Notes: generated from the sequence alone by a model not told the origin. A stretch of DNA of 44,593 nt from Gammaproteobacteria bacterium (GCA_025458675.1 JALORY010000003.1:1-44593), one strand, 5' to 3'. Shown: positions 8,304-20,421, counted from the stretch's first letter. Numbers and translations are program-made.

Positions 8304-9209
8304 TCAGACGCGGGCCACCGGCCGGTGTTTCAGTCCCCGCACCAGGGCGTCGTGCACGTCGACGTCGGTCGCGATGGGCGCGAACAGGATGCCGAGGCGC
8401 ACGCACATCGCCTGCAGCGCGGTGCGGCGCTGCCGCCAGGCGCCCGCGTAGGCCGCGCGGCCGGCCTCGTCGTCGGTGTCCACTTCGCGCAGCGCGCCGT
8501 CGGGCCCGCGGAAGAGCACGCGCCCCACCGCGGGGAGGCTGTGCTCGGCGGGGTCGTCGATCGGCAAGAGCACGACGCTGTGCCGCTGCATGAGCTGGCC
8601 GAGGGGGCGCTCCACCGCCGCGGCGTCGAGGTTGAAGTCGCCGACCACGAAGACGAGGCTTCCGGTCGGCGTGCCGCGGTCGGCGCGGCGCAGGGCCGAC
8701 GTGAGCGCGCCCGGCGCCTCCGCCGCATCGCCCGGGTCCTCGGCCAGCGCCTTGAGCAGGCGCCACAGCGCGCGCCGGTCCTTCGTGGGACGGAAGTGCT
8801 GCGGCTGCGCGCCGTAGAGGATGCCGCCCACCCGGTCGTTCAGCCGGCTCGCGGCCCAGCCGATCAGCGCCGCCGCCCGCGCCGCCTGGACCGATTTGAA
8901 CGTGCCTCGCGTGCCGAACTGCATGCGCGGTCCCCGGTCCACGCACAGCAGCACGCTGCGCTCGCGCTCCTCGCGGTACAGCTTGAGGTGCGGCTCGTTC
9001 GTGCGGGCCGTCACCTTCCAGTCCATGCTGCGGATGTCGTCACCCTCGCGGTATTCCCGGACCTCCTCGAAATCGAGGCCCTGTCCGCGGAACACGGAGG
9101 CATACATGCCGGCGAACGACGAGCTGACGAGGTGCCGGGAGGCGATGCCGAGCGCGTGCGCCTGGTGACGCAGCTCGAGAAGTTCGTCGAGCGCCGGCCG
9201 CAGTGCCAT
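8304..9209 (-). CDS. DUF58 (vWA-like) protein
   Basis: The product has 301 residues. The DUF58 core is at about 40-125, where the signature GQGLDFEEVREYREGDDIR then SMDWKVTART is complete (residues 43-70), followed by KLYREERERSVLLCVDRGPRM, a vWA-like strand in which the MIDAS DxSxS is replaced by DRGPRM. GSLVFVVGDFN and VVLLPIDDP are later core strands. It has no membrane segment, so it is cytoplasmic or peripheral. The ATG at 9209 follows the moxR stop by 11 bases. DUF58 proteins are the usual partner of MoxR ATPases. Loss of the canonical MIDAS Ser residues is typical of the family. Confidence 0.9.
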   Translation of the reverse strand: MALRPALDELLELRHQAHALGIASRHLVSSSFAGMYASVFRGQGLDFEEVREYREGDDIRSMDWKVTARTNEPHLKLYREERERSVLLCVDRGPRMQFGTRGTFKSVQAARAAALIGWAASRLNDRVGGILYGAQPQHFRPTKDRRALWRLLKALAEDPGDAAEAPGALTSALRRADRGTPTGSLVFVVGDFNLDAAAVERPLGQLMQRHSVVLLPIDDPAEHSLPAVGRVLFRGPDGALREVDTDDEAGRAAYAGAWRQRRTALQAMCVRLGILFAPIATDVDVHDALVRGLKHRPVARV

Positions 9210-9220
9210 GCGGGCCGCCG

Positions 9221-10177
<957 letters not shown>

Positions 10178-10312
10178 TCGCTGGGTGCTCGTCAGAGAGG
10201 GTCGTGAGGGCGCCCGCGACGCGGGCGGCGGGAACGTGTTTCGGTATCGTGACGACCGGTCCGCAGTGGCGCAAGCTGATGTTGCCGGCGCCGCCGCCGT
10301 GATTTCAGAATA

Positions 10313-10329
10313 TTAGTGAACACGACTAA
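10313..10329. promoter_or_regulatory. Inverted repeat, possible operator of moxR operon
   Basis: TTAGT and ACTAA flank a 7-base spacer (GAACACG). Reading the minus strand, TAATAT lies on its edge and could be a -10 box for moxR, 130 bases upstream of its start, but no good -35 is seen. An operator role is a guess from symmetry and place. Confidence 0.25.
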
Positions 10330-10481
10330 ACTGATCGGCCCTGGCGGCAGCCGTGACGGTCGCGTCTGTCGCCGCCGCTGTCCGCACCGGAGTGGCTATG
10401 CGCCCGACTGGGGGGTGCCCTATGCTGCGCCCCCCTGCGCCGGCGGCGTTTCGGGGATCCGGACGCCGTTCGGTCACAGAG

Positions 10482-10490
10482 TTATCCACA
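10482..10490 (+). promoter_or_regulatory. DnaA box (TTATCCACA)
   Basis: A perfect match to the strong DnaA box consensus, TTATCCACA, lies in the typA leader about 208 bases before the start codon. A weaker one-mismatch copy, CTTTCCACA, ends at about 10686 just before the ribosome site. Only one strict box was found, so it is more likely a regulatory or titration site than an origin. Confidence 0.45.
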
Positions 10491-10697
10491 GAATTTGCTG
10501 ATAAACGAAAGTCGCCAAAAGAGAGGCCCATCGGCGAATGTTCTGCGCCGCTTCTCCGAAACATCGAATAACTCATTGATTGCAAAAATATCGCGTGCCC
10601 CCTTCTGTCAGCGCCGGGCGCCCCGGTGAAACAGACGGGTTCTCACCAACAAAACCTAAGCGCTGAACTTTCTGAAACTTTCCACAGGACGCCCTCC

Positions 10698-12521
<1,824 letters not shown>

Positions 12522-12585
12522 GGGCGAGCGGGGGGACGTCGCGCGCCCGGGCCGCTTCGCGCTGCGCCGCCCCCGCAATCCTCGC

Positions 12586-12591
12586 TAGACT
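12586..12591 (+). promoter_or_regulatory. Candidate -10 box placing pip transcription at its ATG
   Basis: TAGACT ends six bases before the pip ATG. If used, transcription would begin at or next to the A of the start codon and give a leaderless mRNA. No Shine-Dalgarno sequence precedes the ATG, which fits. The -35 region is poor. Confidence 0.3.
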
Positions 12592-12597
12592 GCGTCC

Positions 12598-13548
12598 ATG
12601 CCCGACCTCTATCCCGACATCCTTCCCTACGCCGTCCACCGGCTCGCGGTAGACGAACGCCACGCGCTCCACGTGGAGGAGTGCGGCACCGCCAGAGGCA
12701 TTCCGGCGCTGTTCCTGCACGGCGGTCCGGGGGCGGGCTGCGAGCCCTATCACCGCCGCTTCTTCGACCCGGCCCGCTACCGCATCGTGCTGTTCGACCA
12801 GCGCGGCGCGGGGCGCTCGCTGCCGCACGCGGACCTGACCGACAACACGACGTGGCACCTCGTCGCCGATATCGAGCGCATCCGCGAGCACCTGGGGATC
12901 GACCGTTGGCTGGTGTTCGGTGGCTCCTGGGGATCGACGCTCGCGCTCGCCTACGCGCAGCGCCACCCCGAGCGGGTGCGCGCGCTCGTGGTGCGCGGCA
13001 TCTTCCTTTGTCGCGACGAGGAGATCCGCTGGTTCTACCAGGAGGGTGCGAGCCGCGTCTTCCCGGACTACTGGGAGGACTTCGTCGCGCCGGTGCCGGT
13101 CGCCGAGCGCGCCGACATGCTGCACGCCTACCACCGGCTGCTCACCGGCGCGCACGACATCGCGCGCATGGCGGCGGCGAAGGCGTGGTCGGTGTGGGAG
13201 GGTCGGACGGCCACGCTGTTGCCGAACGAGGTGGTCGTCAAGCACTTCGGCGATCCGCACGTCGCGCTGTCGCTCGCCCGGATCGAGTGCCACTACTTCG
13301 TGAACCAGGCCTTCCTGCGGCCCGGTCAGCTGCTTGCGGAGGCCCCGCGCCTCGCGGGCATCCCCGGCGTCATCGTGCACGGCCGCTACGACCTCATCTG
13401 TCCCTTCGAGAACGCCTGGGCACTGCACCGCGCCTGGCCGCGCAGCGAGCTCGTCGTCGTTCCCGACGCGGGCCACGCGGCCAGCGAGCCGGGCATCCGG
13501 TCGGCGCTGGTGGCGGCCACCGACCGTTTCGCCGCCGAGCTCGCGTGA
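12598..13548 (+). CDS. pip: Prolyl aminopeptidase (proline iminopeptidase, S33 family)
   Basis: The product has 316 residues and is an alpha/beta hydrolase that removes N-terminal proline from peptides, in the cytoplasm. Seen: the oxyanion motif HGGPG (41-45), DQRGAGRS, the nucleophile elbow GGSWGST with Ser110, the cap domain with [11 protein letters not shown], and the remaining triad residues Asp265 (HGRYD) and His293 (DAGHAASE). Length and motif order are standard. It overlaps dtd by four bases (GTGA), so the two are probably translationally coupled. No Shine-Dalgarno is evident. Confidence 0.94.
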   Translation: MPDLYPDILPYAVHRLAVDERHALHVEECGTARGIPALFLHGGPGAGCEPYHRRFFDPARYRIVLFDQRGAGRSLPHADLTDNTTWHLVADIERIREHLGIDRWLVFGGSWGSTLALAYAQRHPERVRALVVRGIFLCRDEEIRWFYQEGASRVFPDYWEDFVAPVPVAERADMLHAYHRLLTGAHDIARMAAAKAWSVWEGRTATLLPNEVVVKHFGDPHVALSLARIECHYFVNQAFLRPGQLLAEAPRLAGIPGVIVHGRYDLICPFENAWALHRAWPRSELVVVPDAGHAASEPGIRSALVAATDRFAAELA

Positions 13549-13982
13549 TCGCGCTCATCCAGCGCGTCAGCCAGGCGCGGGTCGCCGTCGCCGGCGACAC
13601 CGTCGGCGCGATCGGTCGCGGCATCCTCGCGCTCGTCGGCGTCGAGCGGGGCGACACGGACGCGCGCGCGCAACGGCTGCTCGAACGCGTCCTCGGCTAC
13701 CGCGTCTTTCCCGACGTCGAAGGTCGCATGAACCTCAGCCTGCGCGACGTCGGGGGCGGCCTGCTGCTCGTGTCGCAGTTCACGCTCGTGGCGGACACGA
13801 CGAAGGGCATGCGGCCGAGCTTCTCGTCCGCGGCGCCGCCGGACGAGGGCCGACGGCTGTTCGAGCACCTCGTCGTCCTCGCGCGCGCTGCGCACCCGGA
13901 CGTCGCGACCGGCCGCTACGGCGCGGACATGCAGGTGGCGCTGGTCAACGACGGACCGGTGACGTTCTGGCTGACGGCCTGA
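13545..13982 (+). CDS. dtd: D-aminoacyl-tRNA deacylase
   Basis: The product has 145 residues. It hydrolyses D-aminoacyl-tRNAs (and glycine mischarged on tRNA-Ala) and so keeps translation homochiral. Seen: [13 protein letters not shown] at the start, [20 protein letters not shown] in the middle (the SQFTL and K-x-RPSF active-site segments), and NDGPVTFWL at the end, which is the cross-subunit Gly-cisPro type motif of the DTD dimer. The GTG start overlaps the pip stop. The next gene is convergent. Confidence 0.95.
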   Translation: MIALIQRVSQARVAVAGDTVGAIGRGILALVGVERGDTDARAQRLLERVLGYRVFPDVEGRMNLSLRDVGGGLLLVSQFTLVADTTKGMRPSFSSAAPPDEGRRLFEHLVVLARAAHPDVATGRYGADMQVALVNDGPVTFWLTA

Positions 13983-14109
13983 GCGCAGCCTTCGGTGAAC
14001 TGCCGGCCCGCCCCGCGTGGGTCGCGATGCCGACGTCGCGCGGCGGGCAGCGCCCGGCGCAAGGCCCTGGTCGACGGAGCCCCTGGGTCCACCTGGCGCC
14101 CGGTCGCGC

Positions 14110-14754
14110 TCACCCCCTGCGCCGGAGCCACCCCGTCAAGGCGAGGCGCTCGCGCCGCGCGGGCAGCACCTCGTGCGGAAAATCCGCGCTCAGGAAGCAG
14201 GCGAGCGTGCCCGCCGCGGGAATCACGTCCAGATACGGTGCATCGGCCGCGCCGTCGAGGTAGAGCCGCAGCTGTCCGCCGTCCTCCGGCTGCCACGCCT
14301 CGTTGAGGTACAGCACGCAGGTCAGCGTGCGCAGGTCAGAGTCGCGGAACCGGTCCAGGTGACGGCGGTAGCCCGTGCCGGCCGGGTAGACGGCGAAGTG
14401 AGCCTCGAGCTCGAAGACCCCGAGCATCAGCCGCTCGTTGATCGCCAGCCGCAGGGCCTCGAGGGCGGTGGCGTAGCGCTGGAGCGGCGCGCTCTGCGGT
14501 GCTTCGTCCAGCCAGAGCACGGCGTCGCCCCGAATCGCCCCGTTTCGCTGCCGCTGCCCGCCGCGGCCGATGCCGGCAGGAGCGAAGCGCCCCGCTTCCC
14601 AGAGGGCGAGGCAGTCGCCGCGCAGGCCGGTCACCTCTTCAGGCGGCAGGAAGTCGGGGACGACGGCGTAGCCCTCGCGCGCGACGCCCGCCACGGCGGC
14701 GGCAATGCGCGCCGCGAGATCGCTGCGGGACGGGGCAGACGGCGGTGTCGGCAT
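14110..14754 (-). CDS. 2-oxoglutarate/Fe(II)-dependent oxygenase (SM-20/PHD-like)
   Basis: The product has 214 residues and a double-stranded beta-helix fold. The iron triad is visible: H132 and D134 in YRRHLDRF, and H194 in DFPHEVLPA. R203 in RERLALTGW is the expected 2-oxoglutarate anchor. N-terminal YAVVPDFLPPEEV is typical of the prolyl-4-hydroxylase-like group. The substrate is unknown; bacterial members hydroxylate a prolyl residue of EF-Tu or act as resistance enzymes. It converges with dtd (127 bases between) and diverges from hisB. Confidence 0.87.
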   Translation of the reverse strand: MPTPPSAPSRSDLAARIAAAVAGVAREGYAVVPDFLPPEEVTGLRGDCLALWEAGRFAPAGIGRGGQRQRNGAIRGDAVLWLDEAPQSAPLQRYATALEALRLAINERLMLGVFELEAHFAVYPAGTGYRRHLDRFRDSDLRTLTCVLYLNEAWQPEDGGQLRLYLDGAADAPYLDVIPAAGTLACFLSADFPHEVLPARRERLALTGWLRRRG

Positions 14755-14836
14755 GGGGAGGCTCCGTGACGCGTCGAATTCTATGCCGCGGCGACCGCCG
14801 CGAATCGCCGCTGTTCGCGCCGCTGACCTTTCGCTT

Positions 14837-14842
14837 TAGAAT
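14837..14842 (+). promoter_or_regulatory. Candidate -10 box of hisB
   Basis: TAGAAT lies 42 bases upstream of the hisB ATG. The hexamer 17 bases earlier is TTCGCG, a weak -35. The same TAGAAT occurs upstream of phoU. Confidence 0.35.
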
Positions 14843-14884
14843 CCGGGACGGGATCAGCCGCCGCGACGAGTCACCGCCAGGGCC

Positions 14885-15475
14885 ATGACGCGCAAAGCCA
14901 CCACCGAGCGCCGGACGCTCGAGACCCGCATCCGCGTGACCGTCGACCTCGACGGCAGCGGCGCGAGCCGCCTCGCCACGGGCGTGCCCTTTCTCGACCA
15001 CATGCTGGACCAGGTGGCGCGGCACGGGCTGATCGACCTCGACATCGCGGCCGAGGGCGATCTGCACATCGACGCGCACCACACCGTCGAGGACGTCGGC
15101 ATCACGCTCGGCCAGGCGCTCGCCAAGGCGCTCGGTGACAAGGCGGGCGTGCGCCGTTACGGGCACGCCTACGTGCCGCTCGACGAGGCGCTGTCGCGCG
15201 TCGTCGTCGACCTGTCCGGCCGCCCCGGGCTCACGTTCGCGGTGGGGTTTCCGCGCGCGACCATCGGCAGCTTCGACGTCGATCTGTTCCGCGAGTTCTT
15301 CCAGGGCTTCGTGAATCACGCGGCGGTGACGCTGCACGTCGACTGCCTGCGGGGCGAGAATGCGCACCACATCGCCGAGACCTGCTTCAAGGCCTTCGGC
15401 CGAGCGCTGCGGATGGCCGTAGAGCCCGATCCGCGGCTCGCCGGCGCGCTGCCCTCCACCAAGGGCGTGCTCTGA
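14885..15475 (+). CDS. hisB: Imidazoleglycerol-phosphate dehydratase (monofunctional)
   Basis: The product has 196 residues and is the single-function form, without the N-terminal HAD phosphatase of enteric HisB. It dehydrates imidazole glycerol phosphate to imidazole acetol phosphate with two Mn2+. Seen: the duplicated metal motifs [10 protein letters not shown] and [13 protein letters not shown], plus [11 protein letters not shown] near residue 32 and HGLIDL. The start ATG at 14885 follows a weak ribosome site. It leads the hisBHAF-hisE cluster; the hisH gene begins 22 bases later. Confidence 0.96.
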   Translation: MTRKATTERRTLETRIRVTVDLDGSGASRLATGVPFLDHMLDQVARHGLIDLDIAAEGDLHIDAHHTVEDVGITLGQALAKALGDKAGVRRYGHAYVPLDEALSRVVVDLSGRPGLTFAVGFPRATIGSFDVDLFREFFQGFVNHAAVTLHVDCLRGENAHHIAETCFKAFGRALRMAVEPDPRLAGALPSTKGVL

Positions 15476-15497
15476 CGGCGTCGGCGGGAGTCGGGTG

Positions 15498-16139
15498 ATG
15501 GCTGGACCGATCGTCGTCATCGACTACGGCATGGGAAACCTCCGCTCCGTGTCGAAGGCCGTCGAGCACGTCGCCGGTGGCGCCGAGGTCGTGGTCACGG
15601 ACGACCCGGCGCTCATCCGGGGCGCGGACCGCGTCGTCTTCCCGGGTCAGGGGGCGGCGCGCGACTGCATGGCGTCGATCGGCGAGCACCACCTCAACCA
15701 GGCGGTGCGCGAGGCCGCGGCGAGCAAGCCGTTCCTCGGCATCTGCATGGGCATGCAGGTGCTGCTCGAGCACAGCGAGGAGAACGGCGGCACGCCGCTG
15801 CTCGGCCTCTATGCCGGCGCAGTGCGGCGCTTCCCGGGCACGGCGGTCGGCCCCGACGGGGTGCTTCTCAAGATCCCCCAGATGGGCTGGAACCGCGTGC
15901 GCCCGGTGCGCGAGCACCCGCTGTGGGAGGGGATCGAGCCCGGGGCCCGGTTCTATTTCGTGCACAGCTACTACGTGGACCCGGTCGATCGCGCGCTGGT
16001 CGCGGCGACGACCGACTACGGCCTCGACTACGCGAGCGCGATCGCGAGGGACAACGTGTTCGCGGTCCAGTTCCACCCGGAGAAGAGCGCGCAGGCCGGG
16101 CTGCGGCTGCTGGCGAACTTCGTCGGCTGGCGGCCCTGA
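15498..16139 (+). CDS. hisH: Imidazole glycerol phosphate synthase, glutaminase subunit
   Basis: The product has 213 residues and is the class I glutamine amidotransferase that makes ammonia for HisF. Seen: [12 protein letters not shown] at the start, oxyanion region FPGQGA, catalytic Cys83 in GICMGMQ, and the His193/Glu195 pair in FHPEKS. The ATG at 15498 was preferred to the adjacent in-frame GTG at 15495; GGGAG lies upstream. With HisF it joins glutamine hydrolysis to imidazole ring closure. Confidence 0.96.
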   Translation: MAGPIVVIDYGMGNLRSVSKAVEHVAGGAEVVVTDDPALIRGADRVVFPGQGAARDCMASIGEHHLNQAVREAAASKPFLGICMGMQVLLEHSEENGGTPLLGLYAGAVRRFPGTAVGPDGVLLKIPQMGWNRVRPVREHPLWEGIEPGARFYFVHSYYVDPVDRALVAATTDYGLDYASAIARDNVFAVQFHPEKSAQAGLRLLANFVGWRP

Positions 16140-16162
16140 CGCCAGGCAGGAGGGCTGACGCG

Positions 16163-16900
16163 ATGCTGCTGATTCCCGCAATCGATCTGAAAGACGGCAA
16201 GTGCGTGCGCCTCCGCCAGGGGCGCATGGAGGACGACACGGTCTTCGCGGACGACCCGCTGGAAGCCGCGGCGCGCTGGGTGGCCGCTGGCGCGCGGCGC
16301 CTGCACGTCGTCGACCTCAACGGCGCGTTCGAGGGGCGGCCGGTGAACGCGGACGCGGTGCGGCGCATCGCCGAGACCTTTCCCGAGCTGCCCATCCAGG
16401 TCGGCGGCGGCATCCGCTCCGAGGAGACGGTCGACGCCTACCTCGGCGCCGGCGTGCGCTGGTGCATCATCGGCACGAAGGCCGTGCGCGAGCCGCACTT
16501 CGTCTCGGAGCTCTGCCTCGAGTTTCCCGGGCACGTGATCGTCGGCCTGGACGCGCGCGACGGCCGGGTCGCGGTCGACGGCTGGTCGAAGCTGTCGCGG
16601 CACGACGTGGTCGACCTGGCGCAGCACTTCGAGCGCGACGGCGTCGAGGCGATCGTCTACACCGACATCAGCCGGGACGGCATGCTGACCGGGGTGAACG
16701 TCGAGGCGACGCGGCGCCTCGCGCAGGCGATAAGCATCCCGGTGATCGCCTCGGGCGGCATCACCAACCTCGACGACATCCGCGGCCTCTGTGCGGCCGC
16801 GGAGCCCAACATCGTCGGCGCGATCACCGGCCGGGCGATCTACGAAGGCACCCTGGATTTCGCCGAGGGCCAGCGTCTCATGGACGAGCTGGGCGGTTAG
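16163..16900 (+). CDS. hisA: Phosphoribosylformimino-5-aminoimidazole carboxamide ribotide isomerase
   Basis: The product has 245 residues and is a TIM barrel performing the Amadori isomerisation of ProFAR to PRFAR. Seen: catalytic Asp8 in [16 protein letters not shown], phosphate-binding VGGGIRS, the second acid in YTDISRDG near residue 170, and the C-terminal IASGGI and [11 protein letters not shown] phosphate loop. The ATG at 16163 was chosen over the upstream in-frame extension, which would overlap hisH. It precedes hisF by nine bases. Confidence 0.97.
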   Translation: MLLIPAIDLKDGKCVRLRQGRMEDDTVFADDPLEAAARWVAAGARRLHVVDLNGAFEGRPVNADAVRRIAETFPELPIQVGGGIRSEETVDAYLGAGVRWCIIGTKAVREPHFVSELCLEFPGHVIVGLDARDGRVAVDGWSKLSRHDVVDLAQHFERDGVEAIVYTDISRDGMLTGVNVEATRRLAQAISIPVIASGGITNLDDIRGLCAAAEPNIVGAITGRAIYEGTLDFAEGQRLMDELGG

Positions 16901-16909
16901 GGCCAGGCG

Positions 16910-17680
16910 ATGCTGGCCAAGCGCATCATCCCCTGCCTGGACGTCGACGCCGGCCGCGTGGTGAAGGGCGTGCGCTTCGTCGACATCCGGGACGCCGGCG
17001 ACCCCGTCGAAGTCGCGCGCCGCTACAACGAGGAAGGGGCCGACGAGATCTGCTTCCTCGACATCACGGCGTCGTCCGACGCGCGCGACACGATGGTGCA
17101 CGTGGTCGAGCAGGTGGCGTCCGAGGTGTTCATCCCGCTCACCGTCGGCGGCGGCATCCGCAAGGCGGAGGACATCCGGCGCATGCTGAACGCCGGCGCC
17201 GACAAGGTCTCGATCAACACGGCCGCCGTGTTCAACCCCGAGTTCGTGCAGGAGGCGACCGACCGCTTCGGTTCGCAGTGCATCGTCGTGGCGATCGACG
17301 CCAAGCGGGTGAGCGGCCCCGCCGAGCCGCTGCGCTGGGAGATCTTCACCCACGGCGGCCGCAAGCCGACGGGACTCGACGCCGTCGACTGGGCGCGGCG
17401 GATGGCGGCCTACGGTGCGGGCGAGATCCTGCTCACCAGCATGGATCGCGACGGGACCAAGGTCGGCTTCGACCTCGGCCTCACGCGCGCGATCGTCGAC
17501 GCGGTGCCCATCCCGGTGATCGCTTCCGGCGGCGTCGGGACCCTCCAGCACCTGGTCGACGGCGTGAAGCAGGGCGGCGCCGACGCGGTGCTCGCGGCGA
17601 GCATCTTCCACTTTGCCGAGTACACGGTCGGCGAGGCCAAGCGCTTCATGGCCGCGCACGGTGTCGAGGTGCGGTTGTGA
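16910..17680 (+). CDS. hisF: Imidazole glycerol phosphate synthase, cyclase subunit
   Basis: The product has 256 residues and is a TIM-barrel cyclase taking ammonia from HisH to form IGP and AICAR; the AICAR also feeds purine synthesis, where purC acts. Seen: catalytic Asp11 in [37 protein letters not shown], the second Asp in [10 protein letters not shown] (near 130), and VIASGGVG. It overlaps hisE by four bases (GTGA). Confidence 0.97.
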   Translation: MLAKRIIPCLDVDAGRVVKGVRFVDIRDAGDPVEVARRYNEEGADEICFLDITASSDARDTMVHVVEQVASEVFIPLTVGGGIRKAEDIRRMLNAGADKVSINTAAVFNPEFVQEATDRFGSQCIVVAIDAKRVSGPAEPLRWEIFTHGGRKPTGLDAVDWARRMAAYGAGEILLTSMDRDGTKVGFDLGLTRAIVDAVPIPVIASGGVGTLQHLVDGVKQGGADAVLAASIFHFAEYTVGEAKRFMAAHGVEVRL

Positions 17681-18006
17681 CGCCGCCCTCGGGCGACACG
17701 CTGGACCGCCTCGCGGCCGTCCTCGAGGCCCGCAAGAGCGCCGACCCGGAGTCGTCTTACGTGGCGCGGCTCTACGCCAAGGGCCTCGACGCGATCCTCA
17801 AGAAGATCGGCGAGGAGGCCACCGAGACCGTCATGGCCGCCAAGGACGGAGACCCGGCCCGGGTCGTCTGCGAGACGGCCGACCTGTGGTTCCACACGCT
17901 CGTCCTGCTGGCACAGCAGGGGCGGGGCCCAGGCGACGTCCTGGCGGAGCTCGATCGCCGGTTCGGTCTGTCGGGACTCGAGGAAAAGGCGGCGCGCCGC
18001 GGGTGA
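17677..18006 (+). CDS. hisE: Phosphoribosyl-ATP pyrophosphatase
   Basis: The product has 109 residues and is an all-alpha MazG-like fold protein that hydrolyses PR-ATP to PR-AMP. Seen: [39 protein letters not shown] with the EEATE metal-binding residues, ESADLWFH-like [13 protein letters not shown]. The GTG start overlaps the hisF stop. It is a separate gene and not fused to HisI. HisI lies about 12 kb downstream at 30330, an unusual split. Confidence 0.95.
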   Translation: MTPPSGDTLDRLAAVLEARKSADPESSYVARLYAKGLDAILKKIGEEATETVMAAKDGDPARVVCETADLWFHTLVLLAQQGRGPGDVLAELDRRFGLSGLEEKAARRG

Positions 18007-18034
18007 CCGGACGCGGCAGCGAAGGGTTCTGCGC

Positions 18035-18040
18035 TATGAT
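18035..18040 (+). promoter_or_regulatory. Candidate -10 box of tatABC
   Basis: TATGAT lies 50 bases before the tatA ATG in the context GCTATGATCGCCGCC, which is nearly the same as the TATGATCGTCGCC upstream of hisI. The -35 is not clear. Confidence 0.35.
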
Positions 18041-18089
18041 CGCCGCCCGGCGCTGTGGCGGCGCGCCTCATTAGATTTCGGAGATTTCG

Positions 18090-18323
18090 ATGGGAATCAG
18101 TGGCATAAGCATCTGGCAGCTGCTCATTATCCTGGTGATCATCCTGCTGCTGTTCGGCACCAAGAAGCTGACCAACCTCGGCTCGGACCTCGGCAACGCC
18201 ATCAAGGGCTTCCGCAAGGCGGTGTCGGAGGGCGACAGCGAAGCGCCCAAGACCGACGCGACGGTGGAGCACAAGGTGATCGAGGGCGAAGCGACCCGCG
18301 AGAAGGACAAGGAGAAGGTCTGA
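18090..18323 (+). CDS. tatA: Twin-arginine translocase subunit TatA
   Basis: The product has 77 residues. It multimerises to form the membrane-weakening assembly of the Tat pathway, which exports folded proteins. Seen: [24 protein letters not shown], one transmembrane helix, then the FGTKKL hinge and an amphipathic helix ([16 protein letters not shown]) and an acidic/Lys tail. CGGAG lies seven bases upstream of the ATG. It begins a tatABC set after hisE, a gene order common in proteobacteria. Confidence 0.95.
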   Translation: MGISGISIWQLLIILVIILLLFGTKKLTNLGSDLGNAIKGFRKAVSEGDSEAPKTDATVEHKVIEGEATREKDKEKV

Positions 18324-18357
18324 GTCCCAGGACCTCGGTCCCACGGGCGTAGCGATT

Positions 18358-18759
18358 GTGTTCGACGTCGGCTTCTGGGAGCTCGCCATGGTCGGCCTCG
18401 TGGCCCTCCTGGTCTTCGGACCGGAGCGGCTGCCCTCGCTGGCCCGCACGGCCGGTCTGTGGCTGGGGCGCGCTCGACGGTTTCTGAGCACCGTCAAGGC
18501 CGACATCGAGCAGGAGCTCAAGACGGAGGAGCTGAAACGCATCCTCAACGAGCAGCAGCTCAAGAATCCGCTGCACGAGTTCATCGAGGACACCCGCGGC
18601 GCGCTGAACGACGTACGCGCGCAGGCGGAGCAGTCCCTCGCCCCGCCCGAGCAGGCGGCCACTGCGAGTCCCCCGGTCACGCCGTCGACCCCTGAGCCGG
18701 TGCCTTCGCCGCCCGCTGGCGCGGCTCCGGCTGCCATCGAGCCCAAAGCCGGCCCATGA
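18358..18759 (+). CDS. tatB: Twin-arginine translocase subunit TatB
   Basis: The product has 133 residues and pairs with TatC in the substrate receptor. Seen: [26 protein letters not shown], with the TatB-typical Glu8 in the single membrane helix and the GPERLP hinge, then a long amphipathic helix and a Pro/Ala-rich tail. The GTG start is 34 bases after tatA. It overlaps tatC by four bases (ATGA). Confidence 0.95.
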   Translation: MFDVGFWELAMVGLVALLVFGPERLPSLARTAGLWLGRARRFLSTVKADIEQELKTEELKRILNEQQLKNPLHEFIEDTRGALNDVRAQAEQSLAPPEQAATASPPVTPSTPEPVPSPPAGAAPAAIEPKAGP

Positions 18760-19967
18760 GTGCGCCCGACCCCGCGCAGGAGCAGCCGTTCATCTCGCAT
18801 CTGCTCGAACTGCGCGATCGCCTGCTGCGCATGGTGCTGGCAGTGGCCGTGGTGACCGTGGTGCTGCTGCCTTTCGCCAACAGGATCTACACGTTCGTCG
18901 CGCAGCCGCTGATGGCGCAGATGCCCGCAGGCACGACGATGATCGCCACCGAGGTGGCGTCGCCCTTCCTCGCCCCCTTCAAGCTCACCCTGGTGGTCGC
19001 GGTCTTCGTCGCGATCCCTTATCTGCTCTATCAGCTCTGGGCGTTCGTCGCGCCGGGGCTGTACCAGCACGAGCGCGTGCTGGTCGTGCCGCTCGTCGCG
19101 TCCAGCGTGGTGCTGTTCTACCTCGGGGCGGCCTTCGCCTACTTCCTCGTGTTTCCGATGATCTTCGGGTTCTTCACCGCCACCGCGCCGGAGGGCGTGG
19201 CGGTGATGACCGACATCAACCACTACCTCGACTTCGTGCTGACGCTGTTCTTCGCCTTCGGCCTGGCCTTCGAGGTGCCGATCGCGGTGATCCTGCTCGT
19301 CTGGGCGGGCGTGATCGAGCCGGAAAAGCTCAAGGAGATGCGCCCCTACGTCATCGTCGGCGCCTTCGTGATCGGCATGTTCCTGACGCCGCCCGACGTC
19401 TTTTCACAGACCTTCCTCGCGGTGCCGATGTGGCTGCTGTTCGAGGCCGGGGTCTGGGCCGCCCGGTTCTTCGTCCGGCGCGAGGACAAACCGGACGAGG
19501 CCGCTGCGCCGGGCGGCGCACTGGTCGCGGCCGCGCCGGCGGCGGCCGGGATGGCGTCCGCACCGAACCCCGCGCCCGCCCCGTCGGGTGGTGTGTCGGA
19601 TCACCGGCCGCTCACCTCGGAGGAGATGGAAGCCGAGCTCGACCGCATCGAGGCCGAGGAATGGGCGACGCGTAGGACCGAGGACGGCGCGGCAGTCGCG
19701 GCGCCGGCGGGGGCGCTCGCGGCGCCCGCGGCACCCGCCGCCGAAGGCGACACCGCACCGACCGACGGCGCGGCGTCCGATGGGGCGGAGGATCCCTTCG
19801 CCAGACAGCGCGCCGCGCAGGAGAAGCTCGAGCGCGTCATGGATCTGCGCATGGCGGGCGAGACGACGAAGGCGCGGCAGCTGCTCTACGAGGTGCTGGT
19901 CGAGGGCACCGAGGACCAGGTGTTCGTCGCCCGCAACATCCTCGGCCAGCTCGACGCCTCGGGCTGA
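18756..19967 (+). CDS. tatC: Twin-arginine translocase subunit TatC with C-terminal extension
   Basis: The product has 403 residues, where TatC is usually about 250. Residues 1-250 are a normal six-helix Tat[16 protein letters not shown] at the N-terminus (signal-peptide binding), the periplasmic loop with [23 protein letters not shown], the FxxGxxFxxFxxFP-type segment, and [17 protein letters not shown]. Residues about 250-350 are an Ala/Pro/Asp-rich linker with one acidic helix ([16 protein letters not shown]). Residues 351-403 form a compact helical end, [17 protein letters not shown] then LLYEVLVEG, whose pattern resembles the FimV C-terminal/TPR-like module. The extension would lie in the cytoplasm. 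The resemblance to FimV is by eye; a simple lineage-specific tail is the alternative. Confidence 0.93.
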   Translation: MSAPDPAQEQPFISHLLELRDRLLRMVLAVAVVTVVLLPFANRIYTFVAQPLMAQMPAGTTMIATEVASPFLAPFKLTLVVAVFVAIPYLLYQLWAFVAPGLYQHERVLVVPLVASSVVLFYLGAAFAYFLVFPMIFGFFTATAPEGVAVMTDINHYLDFVLTLFFAFGLAFEVPIAVILLVWAGVIEPEKLKEMRPYVIVGAFVIGMFLTPPDVFSQTFLAVPMWLLFEAGVWAARFFVRREDKPDEAAAPGGALVAAAPAAAGMASAPNPAPAPSGGVSDHRPLTSEEMEAELDRIEAEEWATRRTEDGAAVAAPAGALAAPAAPAAEGDTAPTDGAASDGAEDPFARQRAAQEKLERVMDLRMAGETTKARQLLYEVLVEGTEDQVFVARNILGQLDASG

Positions 19968-19977
19968 CAGCGCGCGG

Positions 19978-20316
19978 TCAGCCGTAGCGGAGCCGCGTTC
20001 CGTGCAGCAGTGAGAGAGTGATCTCCTCGGCGCGCAGCTCGGGCGGGAAAAAGGCGCCGGAGATCCGTGCCTCGAACAGGCTGGCGCCCTCGAGTCGCGT
20101 CTCTCGCAGGTCGACGCCCCGCAGGTCGGCCTGACGAAGGTAGGCGTCGCTGAGGTCGAGGCCGCGCAGGTCGGCCTTGCGCAGGTCGACCCCTCGAAGG
20201 TCCGCGCCCCGCAGGTCGCAGGCCCGCCCCAGGGCGCGCTCCGCGTTGAACGCCGCGGCCTCGTCGCGGCGCAGCAGGGTGTAGAGGGGGTCGTCCTTGA
20301 ATTCCGGTTTGGCCAT
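19978..20316 (-). CDS. Pentapeptide-repeat protein
   Basis: The product has 112 residues. Residues about 34-88 are a run of about ten pentapeptides of the A(D/N)LxG kind: [19 protein letters not shown] and onwards. They should fold as a right-handed quadrilateral beta-helix. An N-terminal helix ([23 protein letters not shown]) caps it. Function is unknown; some family members mimic DNA to protect gyrase, but this one is short and nothing shows that role. It ends 10 bases from tatC, convergent, and diverges from moaA. Confidence 0.85.
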   Translation of the reverse strand: MAKPEFKDDPLYTLLRRDEAAAFNAERALGRACDLRGADLRGVDLRKADLRGLDLSDAYLRQADLRGVDLRETRLEGASLFEARISGAFFPPELRAEEITLSLLHGTRLRYG

Positions 20317-20421
20317 GTGGCTTTCTCCGCGGAAAAATCCCGTGTGGCCTGTTGCGGCCGAGCGGGCGATGAGCTTAGTTTCCCGCTAGTTTTGGCCGCA
20401 AGCCTTCTTCGGCGCAAGCGC

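Larger units (their letters stand above)
10178..10697. other. 520-bp intergenic region between moxR and typA
   Basis: This is the longest gene-free stretch in the window and is visibly richer in A and T from about 10300 to 10690 than its surroundings. It should hold the divergent promoters of the moxR-bat operon and typA. It contains a short inverted repeat at 10313-10329, a perfect DnaA box at 10482-10490 and an AT-rich patch near 10560-10595. A 24-codon upstream extension of typA (ATG at 10626) is open but does not match the family. I saw no tRNA, riboswitch or convincing terminator. Confidence 0.6.

Noticed and set aside
10313-10585. A 90-codon minus-strand frame in the typA leader
   Set aside because: No ribosome site, no recognisable protein pattern, and it lies across the likely promoter region.
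10300-10697. Possible chromosome origin
   Set aside because: Only one strict DnaA box, no DnaA, DnaN or GidA gene nearby, and no further clustered boxes or 13-mers seen.
16201-18006. A 601-codon plus-strand frame across hisA and hisF
   Set aside because: Only its last 109 codons are real (hisE). The rest is an Arg-rich out-of-frame shadow of hisA and hisF.
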